Translations under genes and position numbers: made by a program
Source: Promethearchaeota archaeon
GTDB taxonomy: Archaea > Asgardarchaeota > Lokiarchaeia > Sigynarchaeales > SOKP01
Direction of reading: 5' to 3'
NCBI GenBank assembly: GCA_030608765.1
Contig: JAUWDN010000064.1
Span: 1-6,595, forward strand
DNA: 6,595 nucleotides
The notes under the pieces: generated by a model
The model's input: only the letters and a program-made list of their open reading frames with translations
Databases searched by the model: none
Told to the model about the DNA's origin: nothing
Part shown: positions 5,553-6,595 of the stretch, one piece after another
Layout: each line of letters starts with the position of its first letter
Position numbering within the stretch: position 1 is the first letter of the stretch

Positions 5553-6595
5553 ATGAATTCGAAAAAAGTGAGTTCAAACATTATTAAGCTATCTCACGGC
5601 GCCGGAGGTGCATTGCAAGAAGATCTCATTTCTTTCATCACCAAAAACATTACATTCAAAAACGTGAACGAGGGTATAGGTGTTAAAGAACTCGACGACG
5701 GGGCAACAATTCCTTTAGAAGATTACGATCAAGAAATAGTAATTACTGCCGATGGCCACACCGTTTATCCGTTATTTTTTCCTGGAGGCAATTTAGGAAC
5801 TCTGAGCGTTTGTGGCACTGTAAACGACTTAATCATGATGGGTGCGCAACCAATAGCATTAACTTCAATTGTTATCATAGAAGAGGGTTTTAAATTTGAG
5901 TTGTTAGAAAAAATAATAAACGCTTTCAACTTTAAAGCAAAAGAAGCAAATGTCGCAATTATCGCCGGTGATACCAAAATAATGCCGAAAGGAACACTCA
6001 ATGACATGATAATGGCAACAACAGGTATAGGAATCAAAGATAAAAATATAAAGGTGTTAGATAACAACTTAAAACCTGGAGATAAAATTATAATAACAGG
6101 GAGCATAGGAGATCACGGTACTGCCTTAATCGGTAGCCGCGAGGGATTAAATATATCAACTGATTTAAATTCTGACGTAGGTCACTTGCTTGAGATTTAC
6201 AACGTTCTTAAAGAAGATATTAGGGGTAATTATATTCACGCTATGAAAGACCCAACAAGAGGCGGAATAGCAGGAGCACTTAACGATTGGGCAAATAAAT
6301 CAGATGTGAGTATCCTCTTAGAAGAAGACAAGATTCCAATCAAAAAACAAGTTAATGCGATATGCGAGATGCTTGGACTAGATCCTTATGGTATTGCTAG
6401 CGAGGGAAGAGCTTTAATGTCTGTAGATCCAAATCGAGCAGAAGAGATTTTAGAAAAAATAAAGTTAACTTCAATTGTTATCATAGAAGAGGGTTTTAAA
6501 TTTGAGTTTTTAGAAAAAATAATAAAAGCTTTCAACTTTAAAGCAAAAGAAGCAAATGTCGCAATTATCGCCGGTGATACCAAAATAATGCCGAA
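5553..6595 (+). CDS. hypE: Hydrogenase expression/formation protein HypE, 3' end missing
   Basis: HypE dehydrates the carboxamide placed on its C-terminal cysteine by HypF to a thiocyanate, the source of the cyanide ligands of the [NiFe] hydrogenase iron; it works with HypF, HypC and HypD in the cytoplasm. Seen in order: SHGAGG (14-19), DGHTVYPLFFPGG (67-79), CGTVNDLIMMGA (87-98), GDTK (139-142), GDHGTAL (186-192), DPTRGG (233-238), EDKIPI (258-263) and DPYGIASEGR (277-286). These match archaeal HypE and the PurM/ThiL-like ATP-binding fold. Residues 1-304 are collinear with HypE. From residue 305 the frame re-enters sequence equal to residues 103-145 (41 of 43 identical) and runs off the window. 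Thus the usual last 30-40 residues, including the catalytic C-terminal Cys (PRIC-type), are not seen. The start at 5553 lies 13 residues before SHGAGG, as expected. No other hyp or hydrogenase gene is present in the window. Confidence 0.93.
   Translation, partial: MNSKKVSSNIIKLSHGAGGALQEDLISFITKNITFKNVNEGIGVKELDDGATIPLEDYDQEIVITADGHTVYPLFFPGGNLGTLSVCGTVNDLIMMGAQPIALTSIVIIEEGFKFELLEKIINAFNFKAKEANVAIIAGDTKIMPKGTLNDMIMATTGIGIKDKNIKVLDNNLKPGDKIIITGSIGDHGTALIGSREGLNISTDLNSDVGHLLEIYNVLKEDIRGNYIHAMKDPTRGGIAGALNDWANKSDVSILLEEDKIPIKKQVNAICEMLGLDPYGIASEGRALMSVDPNRAEEILEKIKLTSIVIIEEGFKFEFLEKIIKAFNFKAKEANVAIIAGDTKIMP
5859..5989 (+). repeat. 131-bp direct repeat, first copy (inside hypE)
   Basis: This stretch encodes HypE residues 103-145 in their normal place, between the MMGAQP segment and the GDTK motif. 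It recurs 606 bases downstream at 6465-6595 with two mismatches by eye (G5903/T6509 and C5921/A6527). Flanking bases before the repeat do not match (gca here, aag there), so the left boundary is sharp. The right boundary is unknown because the window ends within the second copy. Confidence 0.95.
6465..6595 (+). repeat. 131-bp direct repeat, second copy, in frame at hypE 3' end
   Basis: Repeats 5859-5989 at an offset of 606 bases (202 codons), so the hypE reading frame continues through it. The two differences change Leu to Phe and Asn to Lys. It occupies the place where the HypE C-terminal segment is expected. It may be the start of a tandem duplication of the 5859-6464 unit, or a misjoined sequence end; the window stops before this can be decided. 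Confidence 0.95.

Noticed and set aside
5553..6464. ThiL, SelD or PurM in place of HypE
   Set aside because: These share the fold, but PLFFPGG, CGTVNDLIMMGA and DPTRGG together with the N-terminal SHGAGG are specific to HypE.
5765..6583. Two minus-strand reading frames with nearly the same protein sequence, resembling a small duplicated membrane-protein gene
   Set aside because: They are shadows of the hypE direct repeat; the forward frame carries all HypE motifs, and the similarity comes from the 131-bp repeat.
5859..6595. The direct repeat as an insertion sequence or CRISPR-like element
   Set aside because: There are only two copies, both are coding HypE sequence, and there are no terminal inverted repeats, transposase or spaced short repeats.

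Overview
This AT-rich window looks archaeal. The HypE and SerA sequences read like archaeal family members. No start inside the window has a clear Shine-Dalgarno sequence, TATA-like boxes lie about 26-44 bases upstream of several starts, and oligo-T tracts follow genes without convincing stem-loops. An Asgard (promethearchaeal) or related anaerobic archaeon would fit, but this is inference from gene style and not a phylogenetic result.

Layout: (1) 1-1293 (+) encodes an HdrD/GlcF-type iron-sulfur protein with two ferredoxin-type [4Fe-4S] motifs followed by two CCG domains. A T-rich tail follows its stop. (2) 1527-3134 (+) encodes a long-form D-3-phosphoglycerate dehydrogenase (SerA) with catalytic, intervening and ACT domains. 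A perfect 14-bp palindrome lies 20 bases upstream of its start. (3) 3221-3934 (-) encodes an AIM24/TIGR00266 family protein. It converges on serA, and an A9 run on the + strand (T9 in its transcript) lies just past its stop. (4) 4116-5339 (-) encodes an unrecognised 407-residue protein with a nucleotidyltransferase-like GT...DxD signature, resembling AbiEii/MNT-type enzymes. Its TATA-like box is centred 26 bases from the start codon, so the transcript may be leaderless. (5) 5553-6595 (+) encodes hydrogenase maturation factor HypE, open at the window end. Where its C-terminal region should begin, the sequence instead returns to a 131-bp stretch already present 606 bases earlier, in frame and with two mismatches.

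How the genes relate: HypE implies that the organism makes [NiFe] hydrogenase. The CCG/[4Fe-4S] protein is the kind of subunit that carries electrons between a flavoprotein dehydrogenase and a thiol/disulfide or quinone-like acceptor, so both fit an anaerobic redox metabolism. SerA is amino-acid biosynthesis. The AIM24 and nucleotidyltransferase-like genes have no evident link to the others. Because strands change and each gene has its own intergenic gap (86-233 bp), the window appears to hold mostly monocistronic units and not one operon. The two points most worth following up are the in-frame repeat in hypE (real duplication or assembly error) and the nucleotidyltransferase-like protein. I saw no tRNA, rRNA, CRISPR array or insertion sequence.
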